The position numbers and the translations under genes were made by a program. The notes beneath the pieces are model-generated. The model saw nothing but the letters and a program-made list of their open reading frames with translations, did no database searches and was not told where the DNA came from. Of a stretch of 64,000 nt of DNA, positions 63,940-64,000 are shown in pieces (the stretch's first letter is position 1; the number at the start of each line of letters is the position of its first letter). Origin of the DNA: Sphingomonas panacis (GTDB taxonomy: Bacteria > Pseudomonadota > Alphaproteobacteria > Sphingomonadales > Sphingomonadaceae); assembly GCF_001717955.1 (NCBI RefSeq), contig NZ_CP014168.1:2947501-3011500 (forward strand), given 5' to 3'.

Positions 63940-64000
63940 CGCGGAACGTGTGGAGGTGGTGGCAAGCTGCCGTTGTGTGATACATTTCGCGATGGTCACC

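Overview
The window looks like chromosomal DNA of a sphingomonad (Sphingomonadaceae, Alphaproteobacteria), most like Sphingomonas. The base composition is high-GC. GTG and TTG starts and 4-base ATGA/GTGA overlaps are common. The gene order trpF-trpB-trpA-accD-folC, a GTTC-N7-GTTC LexA-type box and TTAA-N7-TTAA CtrA-type sites are all alphaproteobacterial traits. No rRNA, tRNA, CRISPR array, transposase or phage gene was seen. The genus call is inferred from protein resemblance and layout, not from a marker gene.

Layout. 1-3.1 kb: the end of a DHA2-type drug exporter, its outer-membrane lipoprotein partner, and an acetylornithine deacetylase-like gene. 3.1-8.0 kb: a regulatory-looking intergenic region holding a 17-codon reading frame, then a signalling group of EAL phosphodiesterase, TPR hybrid histidine kinase and single-domain response regulator. 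8.1-13.2 kb: AMP nucleosidase between two small Ala/Lys-rich membrane proteins, then peroxiredoxin, YqgE, RuvX and a DUF3089 hydrolase. 13.3-19.4 kb: gatC-gatA-(55-aa protein)-gatB, a cyclophilin and an AmpG-like permease. 19.4-25.2 kb (minus strand): tryptophan, fatty-acid and folate genes with a 65-aa membrane protein between trpB and trpA. 25.2-31.2 kb: radA, a frameshifted secreted protein gene, cvpA, a NifU/IscU-like gene, a Kef-type antiporter and DUF423. 31.3-37.1 kb (minus): a six-gene valine/branched-chain acyl-CoA degradation operon facing a divergent LysR regulator. 37.2-42.5 kb: MaoC hydratase, CitE-like lyase, patatin lipoprotein, aroB-aroK. 42.5-48.9 kb: a large periplasmic repeat protein, xerD, accA, two Flp pilins, mutT and a Tat-signal aminotransferase. 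49-58.9 kb: gamma carbonic anhydrase, a HAD phosphatase, a lipoprotein, an M28 peptidase, a decayed toxin-antitoxin locus, ettA, two Uma2 genes, soluble lytic transglycosylase and greB. 59-62.6 kb: a loosely packed, lower-GC stretch of small exported or membrane proteins of unknown function. 62.7-63.9 kb: acylphosphatase and dapA.

The best physiological units are the valine degradation operon with its LysR gene, the trp-acc-fol operon, the gatCAB operon, the shikimate pair, and the c-di-GMP/phosphorelay group behind a possible CtrA site. The most unusual material is small: tightly coupled small proteins inside the gat and trp operons, a 17-residue peptide gene, the possible LexA box on radA, the frameshifted gene behind radA, the toxin-antitoxin relic beside an 11-G tract, and the island of small secreted proteins. 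No clearly new multi-gene system was found.
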